Source of the DNA: Halobacillus sp. Marseille-P3879
GTDB taxonomy: Bacteria; Bacillota; Bacilli; Bacillales; Halobacillaceae
NCBI RefSeq assembly: GCF_900240285.1
Contig: NZ_OESS01000002.1
Span: 806,001 to 870,000, forward strand
DNA: 64,000 nt
Direction: 5' to 3'
Shown here: positions 35,969 through 45,297 of the stretch, piece by piece
Position numbering within the stretch: position 1 is the stretch's first letter
Layout of the letters: each line of letters starts with the position of its first letter
Translations under genes and position numbers: made by a program
Notes under the pieces: model-generated
Database searches by the model: none
Told to the model about the DNA's origin: nothing
Seen by the model: only the letters and a program-made list of their open reading frames with translations

Positions 35969-36472
35969 TTAATTTAATACATGTCTTTTTTGGTAACGAG
36001 TAAACAACGTGCCTAACACAGGTGAGAGTAAAAAGATAAATACGGTATTTGCTATGGCATGGTTAATATCCATTGGGAGCCCCGCTGCATAGTAGCCCCA
36101 AAAAGGCTGTCCAGCAGTATACATTGTAATAGAGATCATTAAGCCAAATAATATCCCGCTTAAGAAGCCATAGCAAGCTAAGCCCCATAAAGGGATGGAA
36201 GGCCAGTACTTACCTATTAAACCGGCAACCAGACCGATGACTGACCACGATACAATCTGCCAGATGGACCAGATCCCCATACCTAAGATTACATTTGATA
36301 AAAACGTAGTTAAAAAAGCCATAAATACTGCTGCCAAAGGGCCCAGCCAAAACCCTGTCATAATTACGATTGCAGTCACAGGCTGTATATTAGGTAAATG
36401 CCCCATTGCTATTCTACCCGTTACTGCAAGGGCCGCAAGCATAGCAATAAGGGTAAGTTTATATGTTTTCAT
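35969..36472 (-). CDS. ECF transporter S component, probably for cobalamin
   Basis: The 167 residues form six hydrophobic segments with the ECF S-component look: MLAALAVTGRIAM in the first helix is the type of alanine-rich motif used to dock the EcfT subunit. It lies 5 nt downstream of a DUF4430 lipoprotein gene and under a cobalamin riboswitch, so vitamin B12 (CbrT-type) is the likely substrate. The shared EcfA-EcfA'-EcfT module is not in the window. Substrate assignment is inference from regulation; the fold assignment is stronger. Confidence 0.82.
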   Translation of the reverse strand: MKTYKLTLIAMLAALAVTGRIAMGHLPNIQPVTAIVIMTGFWLGPLAAVFMAFLTTFLSNVILGMGIWSIWQIVSWSVIGLVAGLIGKYWPSIPLWGLACYGFLSGILFGLMISITMYTAGQPFWGYYAAGLPMDINHAIANTVFIFLLSPVLGTLFTRYQKRHVLN

Positions 36473-36477
36473 TTATA

Positions 36478-36882
36478 TCATTCCCAGGATTGAAAATCGA
36501 AGTTAATCTCGTCCCCTTCTTCTACCTCGTATTCATTAGCTCCTACACTTGCATCTTCACCATTAATAGTATACATCCACGCTTTTTCTTCTCCATCTTC
36601 AGCACGAATTCCTTCAATACTATTGATAAAGCCTTCCTCTTCTTCTATCTCATAATTGTCTTCCATTACATCCATTAGCACCGAACCTTCTTCTACAGAA
36701 TGTTCTTCAGTGGAAATCACTTCTTCCCCTTCATTCTCTGAGATTTCAACTTCAATAGTTATTTCCTGCTCTTGATCGGCCTCCTGAGATCCTTCTTCTT
36801 CCTGGCCTCCCTCTGATTGGCAGCCTGCCAGCAAAGCGGCCGCAAGCAATGAAATGAATAAGGTGTGAATTTTTTTCTTCAT
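36478..36882 (-). CDS. DUF4430 lipoprotein, transcobalamin-like
   Basis: The 134-residue lipoprotein has a signal peptide ending LLAGC (Cys about 21), an acidic Glu/Gln-rich linker (about 25-45) and a C-terminal domain. That domain has the DUF4430 pattern: SVEEGSVLMDVMEDN, then WMYTINGEDASVGANEYEV and a final GDEINFDFQSWE. DUF4430 is related to the cobalamin-binding beta domain of intrinsic factor and transcobalamin. GGGAG is 6 nt before the ATG at 36882. It heads the riboswitch operon and is a plausible surface cobalamin scavenger passing substrate to the ECF S component. Confidence 0.82.
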   Translation of the reverse strand: MKKKIHTLFISLLAAALLAGCQSEGGQEEEGSQEADQEQEITIEVEISENEGEEVISTEEHSVEEGSVLMDVMEDNYEIEEEEGFINSIEGIRAEDGEEKAWMYTINGEDASVGANEYEVEEGDEINFDFQSWE

Positions 36883-36933
36883 CGTAATCTCCCTTCCTTT
36901 TCGTATACTTCTAAAGCCCTGCGGAAATTTCAA

Positions 36934-36973
36934 GGAATAAATAAAACCTGTCCTTCCTAAGGAAGAACAGGTT
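36934..36973 (-). terminator. Riboswitch expression-platform terminator
   Basis: AACCTGTTCTTCC pairs with GGAAGGACAGGTT, and TTATTTATTCC follows. It lies between the B12 aptamer and the DUF4430 start, as expected for transcription attenuation when B12 is bound. Confidence 0.82.
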
Positions 36974-37054
36974 AAAGACAAACCAAAAGGACATGTTTAT
37001 TTAAAAAAGACCACTCGGCTGCCTCAAACACTCAATCCCCGAAGCTTTGAAACG

Positions 37055-37212
37055 TTTAATATTGGCAGGTCTACTGACTCGTGCATCCTTCTACTAAGAA
37101 ACCTTCCCATAATTAAGAATTACAGTGGTTATTTCTTTTCGTCTGCACTTACAGTTGCGAGGACAGTTCCGGCCTTACACCGGATTCCCTTTTCAGCCTT
37201 AGAATCACCAAA
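37055..37212 (-). ncRNA. Cobalamin (B12) riboswitch aptamer
   Basis: On the minus strand the leader carries the conserved parts in order: GGGAATCCGGTGTAAGGCCG, then AACTGTCCTCGCAACTGTAA, then GGGAAGG and finally the B12 box AGTCAGTAGACCTGCC at 37079-37064. These match the cobalamin aptamer consensus with small deviations. A TATAAT box lies at 37218-37213 immediately upstream. Together with the downstream terminator it should switch off the DUF4430-ECF operon in high cobalamin. Confidence 0.93.
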
Positions 37213-37275
37213 ATTATAATCTAAATTTTATGAAGTTCTTCGTTAAGATTACACGATCGACGTAAGAATATCAAT

Positions 37276-39054
37276 CTAAAAAAAACGTTCCTGATCAGGA
37301 ATAGCAACTGTAAAGGTTGTACCTTCATCTAATTTGCTGTGTACGGAAATTCTACCTTTGTGAGCTTCAACGATATTTTTAGCAATGGCAAGCCCGAGCC
37401 CTGTTCCCTTTTGAGAAGATTCTCGTTTTCTTGACTTGTCAGCTTTATAAAACCGTTCAAATATAAACGGCAGGTCCTCTTGAGGTATACCATAACCGGA
37501 ATCCGAAACCTCAATGAGTAATTCACCAGATGCCTTCACAGAAAGTGATACAACTCCTTCTTCACTCGTATGCCGGATAGCATTATCTATGAGATTAGTT
37601 AAGACTTGTTCTATTCTGTCTGCATCAATGGTCATTGCTGATTGATCGATATTAATATTCGAAGTCAGCTGTACATTTTTCTCTTCTGCTAATCCCTTAA
37701 ATTTACGGAGTATTTTTTCAATCAATGGCTCGATCTCTACCTCCTCTAAATGAAGCGAAATATGACCCGCTTCCATTCGGGCAAGGTCCAGCAATTCATT
37801 AACAAGTCTGCCGATTCGTAAAGACTCATCATGTATGATTTTAGCCAATTCATTTTTATCCTCGCGGGTTTCGGCTATGTCATCGACAATAGCTTCACTA
37901 TATCCCTGCAGCATCGAAATAGGAGTTCTAAGTTCATGGGATACATTCGCGATAAAGTCTTTTCTCAGCTTATCCAGTCTTCTTTCATCGGTCATATCCC
38001 GGAGAACAGCTACAGCCCCTCTAACGTACTCCTGATCATAGAGAGGTGTCATGATAATAACCCAGGATCTTCCTTGAACAGTGACCTCAGTCATCTGTTC
38101 CTGTTCACTTTCAATGACCTTGTCAAAAATCTCCTTCATAGGGGAAGGAAGCTCTTTTCGAGAGGCTCCGTTATTTTTAAGCTTTTCGTTATTTTCAAAA
38201 GTCCAGGCGTCCAGGTATTGATCAGAAGGAGGATTGGAAACTAGAATGTCGCCCTGTCTATTCATTGTCAAAACTCCATCTGCCATAGACCGTAATATTC
38301 CTGACAACTGTTCTTTTTCATGGTTTAGGGCATCGATATGGAACTTCAATTGACGTCCCATACGATTAAAAGCCATTGCCAGTTCTCCGATTTCATCGTG
38401 AGTTCGAATCGGGATTTTAGTATTAAATTCGCCTTTTGTTAACTCTAGTGCTCCTTTCCGCATTTTGATCAGCGGAGAAGTAATACGAGTAGAAAGGAAA
38501 AAAGCAAATATGGTGGTTAGTATAATGGCAATTCCCGCGCCAAGAAAAATAATTTTAGTTGTTTGTTCAGACGTCTCTTCAATAGTATCAAGTGACTGAT
38601 AAACAAATACAGCCCCTTCCTCATCCTTAAGAGGCGTGCCTACTACAAGTAAACCCAGCTCAGATGTTCCTAGATCTGCGACTTTCATTACTTCTTGACG
38701 ATCGCTTATTACAGAAGCCAGTTCCGGATCATTCATAAACCAGTTAAAATCTAACCCTGGTAATTCACTCCCGTCCGATTCAGAGATTAATCTATTCTCT
38801 GAATCATCCGTTACTACTATTTGACTGGAAGGGTCTTTGATTAAATCGGTCATTGAAAGAATTAAGTCTTCTTCTTCGTATTCAGATACCACATCAGCTA
38901 CTTTAGCAGCGTCCTGAAGTAATTCTTTTTCTGCCTCCAGGACATGATAATTTTCGAAAAACTCCAGAAGCAATATCGTCAAAATAAATAACACAAAACA
39001 AACGAGGAGAAGAATAGTGAACCAGAGCTTGCCTACAACACTTCTCCAGAACAT
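37276..39054 (-). CDS. resE: Sensor histidine kinase ResE
   Basis: ResE senses oxygen limitation and phosphorylates ResD. Its 592 residues have two membrane segments (about 10-30 and 168-190) enclosing an extracytoplasmic domain. HAMP (about 190-245) and PAS (about 248-355) follow, then HisKA with the phospho-His in ANVSHELRTP. The HATPase_c ends with NLIDNAIRHT, DSGYGIP and GTGLGLAI. It overlaps resD by one base (TGATG). Confidence 0.95.
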   Translation of the reverse strand: MFWRSVVGKLWFTILLLVCFVLFILTILLLEFFENYHVLEAEKELLQDAAKVADVVSEYEEEDLILSMTDLIKDPSSQIVVTDDSENRLISESDGSELPGLDFNWFMNDPELASVISDRQEVMKVADLGTSELGLLVVGTPLKDEEGAVFVYQSLDTIEETSEQTTKIIFLGAGIAIILTTIFAFFLSTRITSPLIKMRKGALELTKGEFNTKIPIRTHDEIGELAMAFNRMGRQLKFHIDALNHEKEQLSGILRSMADGVLTMNRQGDILVSNPPSDQYLDAWTFENNEKLKNNGASRKELPSPMKEIFDKVIESEQEQMTEVTVQGRSWVIIMTPLYDQEYVRGAVAVLRDMTDERRLDKLRKDFIANVSHELRTPISMLQGYSEAIVDDIAETREDKNELAKIIHDESLRIGRLVNELLDLARMEAGHISLHLEEVEIEPLIEKILRKFKGLAEEKNVQLTSNINIDQSAMTIDADRIEQVLTNLIDNAIRHTSEEGVVSLSVKASGELLIEVSDSGYGIPQEDLPFIFERFYKADKSRKRESSQKGTGLGLAIAKNIVEAHKGRISVHSKLDEGTTFTVAIPDQERFF

Positions 39055-39770
39055 CAGTCTCCGCTAACCTCAAATTTGTAGCCTACACCCCACACTGTAA
39101 CGATCATCCCTGCTGCTTTTGATGAAACTTTACTTAATTTTTCCCGCAAGCGTTTCACATGTGTATCAACAGTACGAAGATCGCCAAAGAACTCATACTG
39201 CCATACTTCCTTGAGAAGCTGTTCCCTGTCAAAAACTTTATCCGGTGACTGGGCCATGTAATTGAGCAGCTCATATTCTTTAGGTGTTAAAGCCACTTCA
39301 GTCCCATCAGCTGTCACTCTATGCGCATCGTTATCAATGGTCATATGTGGAAAAACGAGAACGTTTCTAGCTGCTGTATCGGTTTCAAGAAATTTGGTGG
39401 AAGATGCTCTGCGCAAAAGCGCTTTCACTCGTAATACCACTTCTCTTGGACTAAAAGGTTTTACAATATAGTCATCTGTCCCTACTTCAAAACCCTGAAC
39501 TCTGTTAGCTTCTTCACCTTTTGCTGTTAACATAATAACAGGCGTAGCTTTTTTCTCCCGAAGTTCCTTGCAAACCTCAACCCCGTCTTTCCCCGGCATC
39601 ATAATATCAAGTAAAATCACATCATAATCTTCATTCAGTGCTTTGTTGAGGGCTTCATGACCATCTTCTGCTTCGTCAATTACATAATTCTCTCGTTCTA
39701 AATACATCTTAATCAGCCTGCGGATACGATCTTCGTCATCCACGACTAGTATTTTGGCTTCTCTATCCAT
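39054..39770 (-). CDS. resD: Response regulator ResD
   Basis: ResD is an OmpR-type regulator activating genes for cytochrome assembly and anaerobic respiration. The receiver has D11/D12 and the phospho-acceptor D55 in LLDIMMPGKDG, and K in IVKPFSP. A winged-helix domain ends the 238 residues (LTPKEYELLNYM, VDTHVKRLREKL). A hairpin separates it from resC, so it may also have its own promoter. Confidence 0.96.
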   Translation of the reverse strand: MDREAKILVVDDEDRIRRLIKMYLERENYVIDEAEDGHEALNKALNEDYDVILLDIMMPGKDGVEVCKELREKKATPVIMLTAKGEEANRVQGFEVGTDDYIVKPFSPREVVLRVKALLRRASSTKFLETDTAARNVLVFPHMTIDNDAHRVTADGTEVALTPKEYELLNYMAQSPDKVFDREQLLKEVWQYEFFGDLRTVDTHVKRLREKLSKVSSKAAGMIVTVWGVGYKFEVSGD

Positions 39771-39807
39771 TTATTAGCCCCCTAGAATAAACTTGTTCTC
39801 ACTTATT

Positions 39808-39847
39808 ATAATAAACGGCAGGCAGGATAAACAAATCCTACCTGCCT
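39808..39847 (-). terminator. Hairpin between resC and resD
   Basis: GGCAGGTAGGAT pairs with ATCCTGCCTGCC (one mismatch), and GTTTATTATAATAAG follows. This could partly terminate resABC before resDE. Confidence 0.6.
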
Positions 39848-39856
39848 GTATGGTCT

Positions 39857-41044
39857 TCAAGCATAAGAGTGTAAGCCTGAAATAATTAAATTGACTGCCA
39901 GTAAATTAAACATAATAATGGCAAATCCTCCTACAGCTAACCAGGCAGATTTCGTGCCCTGCCATCCTCTTGAAAGACGTAAATGCAGATAAGCAGCATA
40001 AAAGAAAAAAGTAATTAAAGCCCATACTTCTTTCGGATCCCATCCCCAAAAACGATCCCATGCCTGCTGAGCCCAGATCATTGCAAAGATCAGCGCTCCT
40101 AATGTAAATACAGGAAAACCGATCGCCACTGCACGATAGCCGACTTCGTCAATAATTTCAGGATTTGCTTTTTTAAGTAATGGCTGCAATGCAGAACCAA
40201 TTCGCTTTCTAAAAAGCAGGCGAAGTAATCCATATAGAATGAGTCCTCCGAGAAGTGACCAAATCATTGTATTAAACTTAATAGCGGCGTCTACACCCCG
40301 CATCCATTCCGGTGCTTGAATTAAAGGACTCATTACATCTGCTGTTAACAATTCCCCATTATAAGGACCTGCAATGGCAGGCATTTCATAAGTAACTTCA
40401 GCAGTCTGGCCTTCTACAGGAGCTTCGAAATTCGCCTCATAGTTAAAAGCGCTAAATGCAGAAGATATAATGATAAAGGCCAGGGTTGTCGTTACCATAT
40501 AGAGAACAAACTCCAGCCAAAACGTCTGCTTTGATTTTTTTGTTTGATCAATCTGACGAATCAAAAAGATCAGCCCTGCAACAAAACTTATTGACAGAAT
40601 AGCCTGTCCCAATGCAGCAGTAGTAACATGAATGTATAACCAGTGAGATTGCAGGGAAGGCACCAATGGTGAAATCTCACGAGGAAACATGCTTGCAAAT
40701 GCAATAATTAATAATGCTATTGGTAAAGCAATTAAGCCTAGAATATTCAATCTATAAATGAAATACATAACGATAAAAGCAAATACGAGCATCATGCCAA
40801 AGAAAGTAGTGAATTCAAACAAGTTACTAACCGGAGCATGTCCAGCTGCTCCCCACCTTGTGAAAAAGTAGCCCAACTGTGTTAAAAAACCAATGATGGT
40901 AATCGTAATTGCTATTTTACCTGCTATTCCTGTTTTAGTGCTGCTTTTATCGCGAATCGTTCCAGCGAAAAAAAACGTAGCTAATAAGTAAATGAAGAAA
41001 GCGGCATAAAGCAGATTGCTGCTCAATGAACTTAAATCACCCAT
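39857..41044 (-). CDS. resC: Cytochrome c biogenesis protein ResC (CcsA-type)
   Basis: ResC is the membrane heme-handling subunit of System II cytochrome c maturation, working with ResB. The 395 residues form about eight membrane segments. The Trp-rich heme motif is [11 protein letters not shown], and conserved His residues occur in [16 protein letters not shown] and the terminal ISGLHSYA. It is 30 nt after resB. Confidence 0.95.
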   Translation of the reverse strand: MGDLSSLSSNLLYAAFFIYLLATFFFAGTIRDKSSTKTGIAGKIAITITIIGFLTQLGYFFTRWGAAGHAPVSNLFEFTTFFGMMLVFAFIVMYFIYRLNILGLIALPIALLIIAFASMFPREISPLVPSLQSHWLYIHVTTAALGQAILSISFVAGLIFLIRQIDQTKKSKQTFWLEFVLYMVTTTLAFIIISSAFSAFNYEANFEAPVEGQTAEVTYEMPAIAGPYNGELLTADVMSPLIQAPEWMRGVDAAIKFNTMIWSLLGGLILYGLLRLLFRKRIGSALQPLLKKANPEIIDEVGYRAVAIGFPVFTLGALIFAMIWAQQAWDRFWGWDPKEVWALITFFFYAAYLHLRLSRGWQGTKSAWLAVGGFAIIMFNLLAVNLIISGLHSYA

Positions 41045-41074
41045 AGTCCTTTCCTCCTTATGTGCCTTTAAAGG

Positions 41075-42700
41075 CTAGCCTTTTAATTCCTGTTGATCGG
41101 AGGGCGGATTCACTCCTGTATCTTCGATCACTTTATCTATTTCTCGTTTAAGCGCTACCCAGTTTTTGTTGGTATGACCGGCGATCCAAACACCATTACC
41201 TTTTGGCTTAATCCAGATTCTGCGGTGATTCCAGTACATCCCCTGGATAACCCCAATCATGAAAATAGCCCCTCCAAGAGCAATAAACGGAAGAGTATAA
41301 TCTTTTCTCACTGTAAGTCCGGTTACATCACGGACGTCAAAATCAACTAAACCAACTTTATAGTCATTCTCACCGGAACCGTCCACATTGGCACCAATAC
41401 CAGCAAAGCTTACTTCAGGTTCAGACTCATCTGGCGGATACACGTTAAATACAAATGCGGGGTTTTTCGGATATTTAGATTTGGAGACAGGCTTACCATC
41501 GTCCATTTCATATTCAGGAAAATAAGAATCGAGCACCACCCGGTATCCATCTTCTAATTCGTACTCTGATTGAGGATCCGTTAAATCTACCGTAAATTCA
41601 CCGTATGTTGTATCTTCATCATCCATATCATGTAATTTAAAAGTCATGTCTTTAAATTCATTTTGCTGATAACTAGCCTGGTAAAGGGTGAAATTATCAA
41701 ATTTAATCGGATGGTTAACTCTGGCTTCAGTCTGCTTAACTTCTTCTAATTCAGGATCCGTTCCAACTACGACATCATCTGTTCTTTCATAAATTGTAGC
41801 ATTGGTCTGATATGTTTTAGGAACAGGCTGACCATTTCTTTGAATAGCTTCTTGAAAGCGTTCATCATTCTCATCATAAGTTTCCAGTAAAAATTCATCA
41901 TTTTTAATGTAATATTGACCATCTGTCCCATTTATAACTTTTGTTTCTCCTTCCCGCACCCAGATAAACTCATCTACGTACAATGCAGGAACAAACCTAA
42001 GTAAAGTTCCAAGTAAGAAGATAATAAGACCAATATGATTTACGTATGGCCCCCATCTTGAAAAACGGTTTTTCTCAGCTAATATACTCCCGTCTTCCTC
42101 TCTTACTTTAAAACGGTGTTTCTTTAAATTCTTCTTAATAAGTTCCAAATCTACTTCTGCATCTTCAGTTGTTCCAAAGATTCTCTGTTTTTTTAAAAAC
42201 AAGTCGTGACGTTTAGGCTTTTGAGTTTTCAATGACTTATAAAGCGGAATAAATCGGTCTAAGCTTGCAATAACAATTGATATTGCGATCATAGCAAGCA
42301 ATACCATATACCACCATGAAGTAAATAAATTATGAAAACCGAGCTGATAATAAATTTGTCCTGCCAGCCCATATTGATCACGATAATGAGTTGCAGCATT
42401 AGAACCCGGCGGAATGTACATCTCCTGAGGGAAAATTGTACCTACAGCAGAAGCAATTAACGTAATAACAATTAACCAGACTCCTACTTTAACAGAGGAA
42501 AAAAAGTTCCATACTTTATCAATAACCGTCCGGTTATAAGTCTGGGAACGCCGCGCACTGCCGTCATACCTCATATTGAGTAATTTTTGCCCATCATTTC
42601 CATTAAGGTGCTGGTTATCGGCTACGGGTTTACCGCACGATTCACATAACACCGTCCCCTCAGGGTTTACATGTCCGCATTCACATGTAATGTTATTCAT
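41075..42700 (-). CDS. resB: Cytochrome c biogenesis protein ResB
   Basis: The 541-residue protein is the Ccs1 partner of ResC. A short N-terminal zinc-ribbon-like segment (C5, C7, C18, C21 in TCECGH and LCESCGK) precedes the first membrane helix. Three or four membrane segments and a large outer domain follow. The N-terminal Cys pairs also occur in B. subtilis ResB, so they are normal for the family. The order resA-resB-resC is conserved. Confidence 0.95.
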   Translation of the reverse strand: MNNITCECGHVNPEGTVLCESCGKPVADNQHLNGNDGQKLLNMRYDGSARRSQTYNRTVIDKVWNFFSSVKVGVWLIVITLIASAVGTIFPQEMYIPPGSNAATHYRDQYGLAGQIYYQLGFHNLFTSWWYMVLLAMIAISIVIASLDRFIPLYKSLKTQKPKRHDLFLKKQRIFGTTEDAEVDLELIKKNLKKHRFKVREEDGSILAEKNRFSRWGPYVNHIGLIIFLLGTLLRFVPALYVDEFIWVREGETKVINGTDGQYYIKNDEFLLETYDENDERFQEAIQRNGQPVPKTYQTNATIYERTDDVVVGTDPELEEVKQTEARVNHPIKFDNFTLYQASYQQNEFKDMTFKLHDMDDEDTTYGEFTVDLTDPQSEYELEDGYRVVLDSYFPEYEMDDGKPVSKSKYPKNPAFVFNVYPPDESEPEVSFAGIGANVDGSGENDYKVGLVDFDVRDVTGLTVRKDYTLPFIALGGAIFMIGVIQGMYWNHRRIWIKPKGNGVWIAGHTNKNWVALKREIDKVIEDTGVNPPSDQQELKG

Positions 42701-42727
42701 AGTAAAACCTCACAATTTCATACGAAC

Positions 42728-43279
42728 TTAACTCTCCGGTGTAATTTCATTAAGATAACCTTCCAGATTATCTAACGTTAAAGGTCCGACCACCTTTTCC
42801 TCAACCTCGCCTTCAGGATTTATGAATAAAGTAGATGGCAATTGTCCTACATCATACTCATCCATTACCTGACCATCTTTGTCATGTAAAATCGGAAAAC
42901 TTAAACCATAGTTATCAAGAAAGCGCTGTACAACAAGATTGGTAGAATCAAGGTTTACCGCGAGTATTTCCACTCCTTGATCTTTATATTCATCGTAGAG
43001 CTCTTCCATATAAGGCATTTCCTCTTTACAAGGCTCACAATAAGTTGCCCAGAAATTAATCATGACCCCTTGTCCTTCATAGTCACTTAAGGAAACGGTT
43101 TCCTCTGTGCCGAATTTTTTTAACTTAAAGTCAGGGGGTTCCTCTCCTTTAGCTACAACACTTTTATCCTCGTTATGGTTTGAAATCAAAGCAAAAACAA
43201 CGAGGCCAACCATTCCAGCCAGCATAATTGTCCTGAAAACGAGTCGTTTCTTTTTCTTTTTTAATGTGCTTTCCTTCAT
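42728..43279 (-). CDS. resA: Thiol-disulfide oxidoreductase ResA
   Basis: ResA keeps apocytochrome c heme-binding cysteines reduced. It has an N-terminal membrane anchor (about 13-33) and an outer thioredoxin fold with active site CEPC (C81, C84) after INFWATY. The GTG at 43288 is in frame, but GGGAG is 8 nt before the ATG at 43279, giving 183 residues. The basic LKKKKKR stretch fits an inside-positive anchor. Confidence 0.95.
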   Translation of the reverse strand: MKESTLKKKKKRLVFRTIMLAGMVGLVVFALISNHNEDKSVVAKGEEPPDFKLKKFGTEETVSLSDYEGQGVMINFWATYCEPCKEEMPYMEELYDEYKDQGVEILAVNLDSTNLVVQRFLDNYGLSFPILHDKDGQVMDEYDVGQLPSTLFINPEGEVEEKVVGPLTLDNLEGYLNEITPES

Positions 43280-43332
43280 AGCTTTCACTCCCAGACCATT
43301 ATATCATTGTTGAGCTATGGATTTTTTGAAAA

Positions 43333-44070
43333 TTATTTAACATTTTCTTCAGCTGATTGACGGAGCTGCTTAATTTCATGAGGTTTTAAAGGACGATAAT
43401 CACCAGCATTCATTCCCTGAAGAGTAATAGAGCCGTATCGTTCTCTCTTCAGCTTATCTACAGGATACCCTAACGCATCGAACATTCTACGTACCTGCCG
43501 ATTTTTCCCCTCATGAAGAATAATTTGAACTATGGCAGTATTTTTCTTTGCATCCGTTGAAACTATTTTTGAATGCACTGCTTTCATATATTCTCCTTCA
43601 ACAGTAACTCCTTTCTTTAAGCTTTTTAATTCTTCAATACTCGGGATCCCCTTGGTTTTAGCAATATATACTTTGTCAATTTCGTGGCTGGGGTGCATAA
43701 GTAAATTGGCGAATTCACCATCATTTGTGAGCAAAAGCACTCCCGAAGTATCATAATCCAGACGGCCAACAGGAAATATTCTTTCTTCTACCTCAGGCAG
43801 AAAATCGGTAACTACTTTCCTTCCTTTATCGTCCTTGACACTGGAAATCACGCCTCTTGGTTTATATAGTAAATAATAGACAGGTACTTCTTTAACCAGT
43901 GGTACCCCTTCGACTTCTACTTCGTCATTAGAAGTGACTTTCGTACCGAGTTCTTTTACCACTTTACCGTTTACTTTTACTTTTCCTTGTTTAATCATCT
44001 CTTCTGCTTTTCTTCGCGACGCAACTCCTGCATGAGCAATCACTTTTTGCAGACGTTCCATTTTTACCAT
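43333..44070 (-). CDS. rluB: Ribosomal large subunit pseudouridine synthase B
   Basis: RluB modifies 23S rRNA in the helix 89-90 region. The S4 domain (about 4-60) precedes the catalytic region GRLDYDTSGVLLLTND with the nucleophilic Asp. EGKNRQVRRMF and the LKRERYG end motif identify the RsuA family. AGGAGG is 8 nt before the ATG. The 245 residues and its location before resA are as in B. subtilis. Confidence 0.95.
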   Translation of the reverse strand: MVKMERLQKVIAHAGVASRRKAEEMIKQGKVKVNGKVVKELGTKVTSNDEVEVEGVPLVKEVPVYYLLYKPRGVISSVKDDKGRKVVTDFLPEVEERIFPVGRLDYDTSGVLLLTNDGEFANLLMHPSHEIDKVYIAKTKGIPSIEELKSLKKGVTVEGEYMKAVHSKIVSTDAKKNTAIVQIILHEGKNRQVRRMFDALGYPVDKLKRERYGSITLQGMNAGDYRPLKPHEIKQLRQSAEENVK

Positions 44071-44112
44071 TGGATCGTCCTCCTATTTCAAAATATCGTA
44101 AAACATCAGGAA

Positions 44113-44137
44113 ACCACGCTAGGCAAATCCAGCGTGG
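44113..44137 (-). terminator. Hairpin after spmB
   Basis: CCACGCT and AGCGTGG form a stem with a weak T-tail (TTTCC) about 60 nt past spmB. Confidence 0.5.
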
Positions 44138-44194
44138 CTTAATCTCTTCACTATTATACATACTTTATCACAATTTGAACAAATTATTGTTTTT

Positions 44195-44710
44195 TCAGCT
44201 AAATAAAATAATAACTATAATTATCGATGCTATTATACCAACTAAATCTGCTAGAAGTCCAACCTTTAAAGCGTCTCCCATTTTTCGAATTCCTACGGCT
44301 CCAAAATAAACAGTTATAATATACAGGGTAGTATCTGTACTCCCCTGCATAACAGACGCCATTTGACCAATTAATGAATCAGGTCCAAATATGCGAATCA
44401 ATTCTGTTGTCATGCTTAATGCAGCTGTACCTGAAATTGGACGAATCATAGCAAGAGGAAGAATTTGTTCTGGAATTCCAAACGCTGTCATTATAGGTTT
44501 GAAAATGGTTAAAACAGCATCCATTGCTCCAGAAGCCTGAAATATAGCGATAGAAACCATCATTCCCAGGAGAAAGGGCAAAAGGCTGACAGCTAGTTGT
44601 ATGCCTTCTTTACTTCCCTCTACAAAAACTTCATAAGCAGGAACCCGTTTCAATGTAGCAGTTACTAAAACAATTAAAATGATAGCCGGAATTAACCATA
44701 CACTCATCAT
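44195..44710 (-). CDS. spmB: Spore maturation protein B
   Basis: SpmB and SpmA are needed for full spore core dehydration. The 171-residue membrane protein has the Gate domain of nucleoside-transporter-like proteins (ISGTAALSMT, GSTDTTLYII). It overlaps spmA by 4 nt, so the two are coupled. A weak terminator follows. Sigma-E control via dacB is likely. Confidence 0.93.
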   Translation of the reverse strand: MMSVWLIPAIILIVLVTATLKRVPAYEVFVEGSKEGIQLAVSLLPFLLGMMVSIAIFQASGAMDAVLTIFKPIMTAFGIPEQILPLAMIRPISGTAALSMTTELIRIFGPDSLIGQMASVMQGSTDTTLYIITVYFGAVGIRKMGDALKVGLLADLVGIIASIIIVIILFS

Positions 44711-45297
44711 ACTCGTCCCAGCCTTTGCCGCCGATAGTAAAAGTATCGATCAATTAACAACGCAGCCACTGTTGAGACTGCAGTAGCCAAAATGGTAGCC
44801 CCTATAATACTCGTAGGGTCAGCTGATTCATATTTCATCCTGATCGCAATCACTGTAGTGGGTACTATGGTTAACGAAGAAGTATTAATAGCTAACAGAG
44901 TGATCATTGAACGGCTTGCTTCATTATTACCACTCAGCCGCTTAAGCTCTTTCATAGCTTTAAGCCCCATAGGTGTGGCAGCATTCCCTAAACCAAATAT
45001 ATTTGCCGTCATATTCGATAAGATATAGCCGATGGCTGGATCATTCTGAGGGATATCCGGAAAAATCTTTCTAACCAATGGTTTAAATAACTTTGCCAGC
45101 CCTCTTAACAACCCTGCTTCTTCTGCAATTTTCATTAGCCCTAACCAGAAGACAAGCACTCCGAGCAGGCTGAGGGCTATCATCACACTTTCTTCTACAG
45201 CGTCGAAAATCGCTTTGTTAACCTCGTCCATTGTCCCATTGATTCCAGCATACAGAATTCCGCTGACTGCAAGTAACACCCATATTAAGTTGACCAT
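44707..45297 (-). CDS. spmA: Spore maturation protein A
   Basis: The 196-residue polytopic membrane protein carries a Gate domain (NIFGLGNAATPMGLKAM). It acts with SpmB in spore core dehydration, mechanism unknown. It overlaps dacB by 13 nt. The operon is dacB-spmA-spmB as in B. subtilis. Confidence 0.93.
   Translation of the reverse strand: MVNLIWVLLAVSGILYAGINGTMDEVNKAIFDAVEESVMIALSLLGVLVFWLGLMKIAEEAGLLRGLAKLFKPLVRKIFPDIPQNDPAIGYILSNMTANIFGLGNAATPMGLKAMKELKRLSGNNEASRSMITLLAINTSSLTIVPTTVIAIRMKYESADPTSIIGATILATAVSTVAALLIDRYFYYRRQRLGRV

Noticed and set aside
37831-38244. Plus-strand frame opposite resE
   Set aside because: Antisense to a complete histidine kinase, with no ribosome-binding site.
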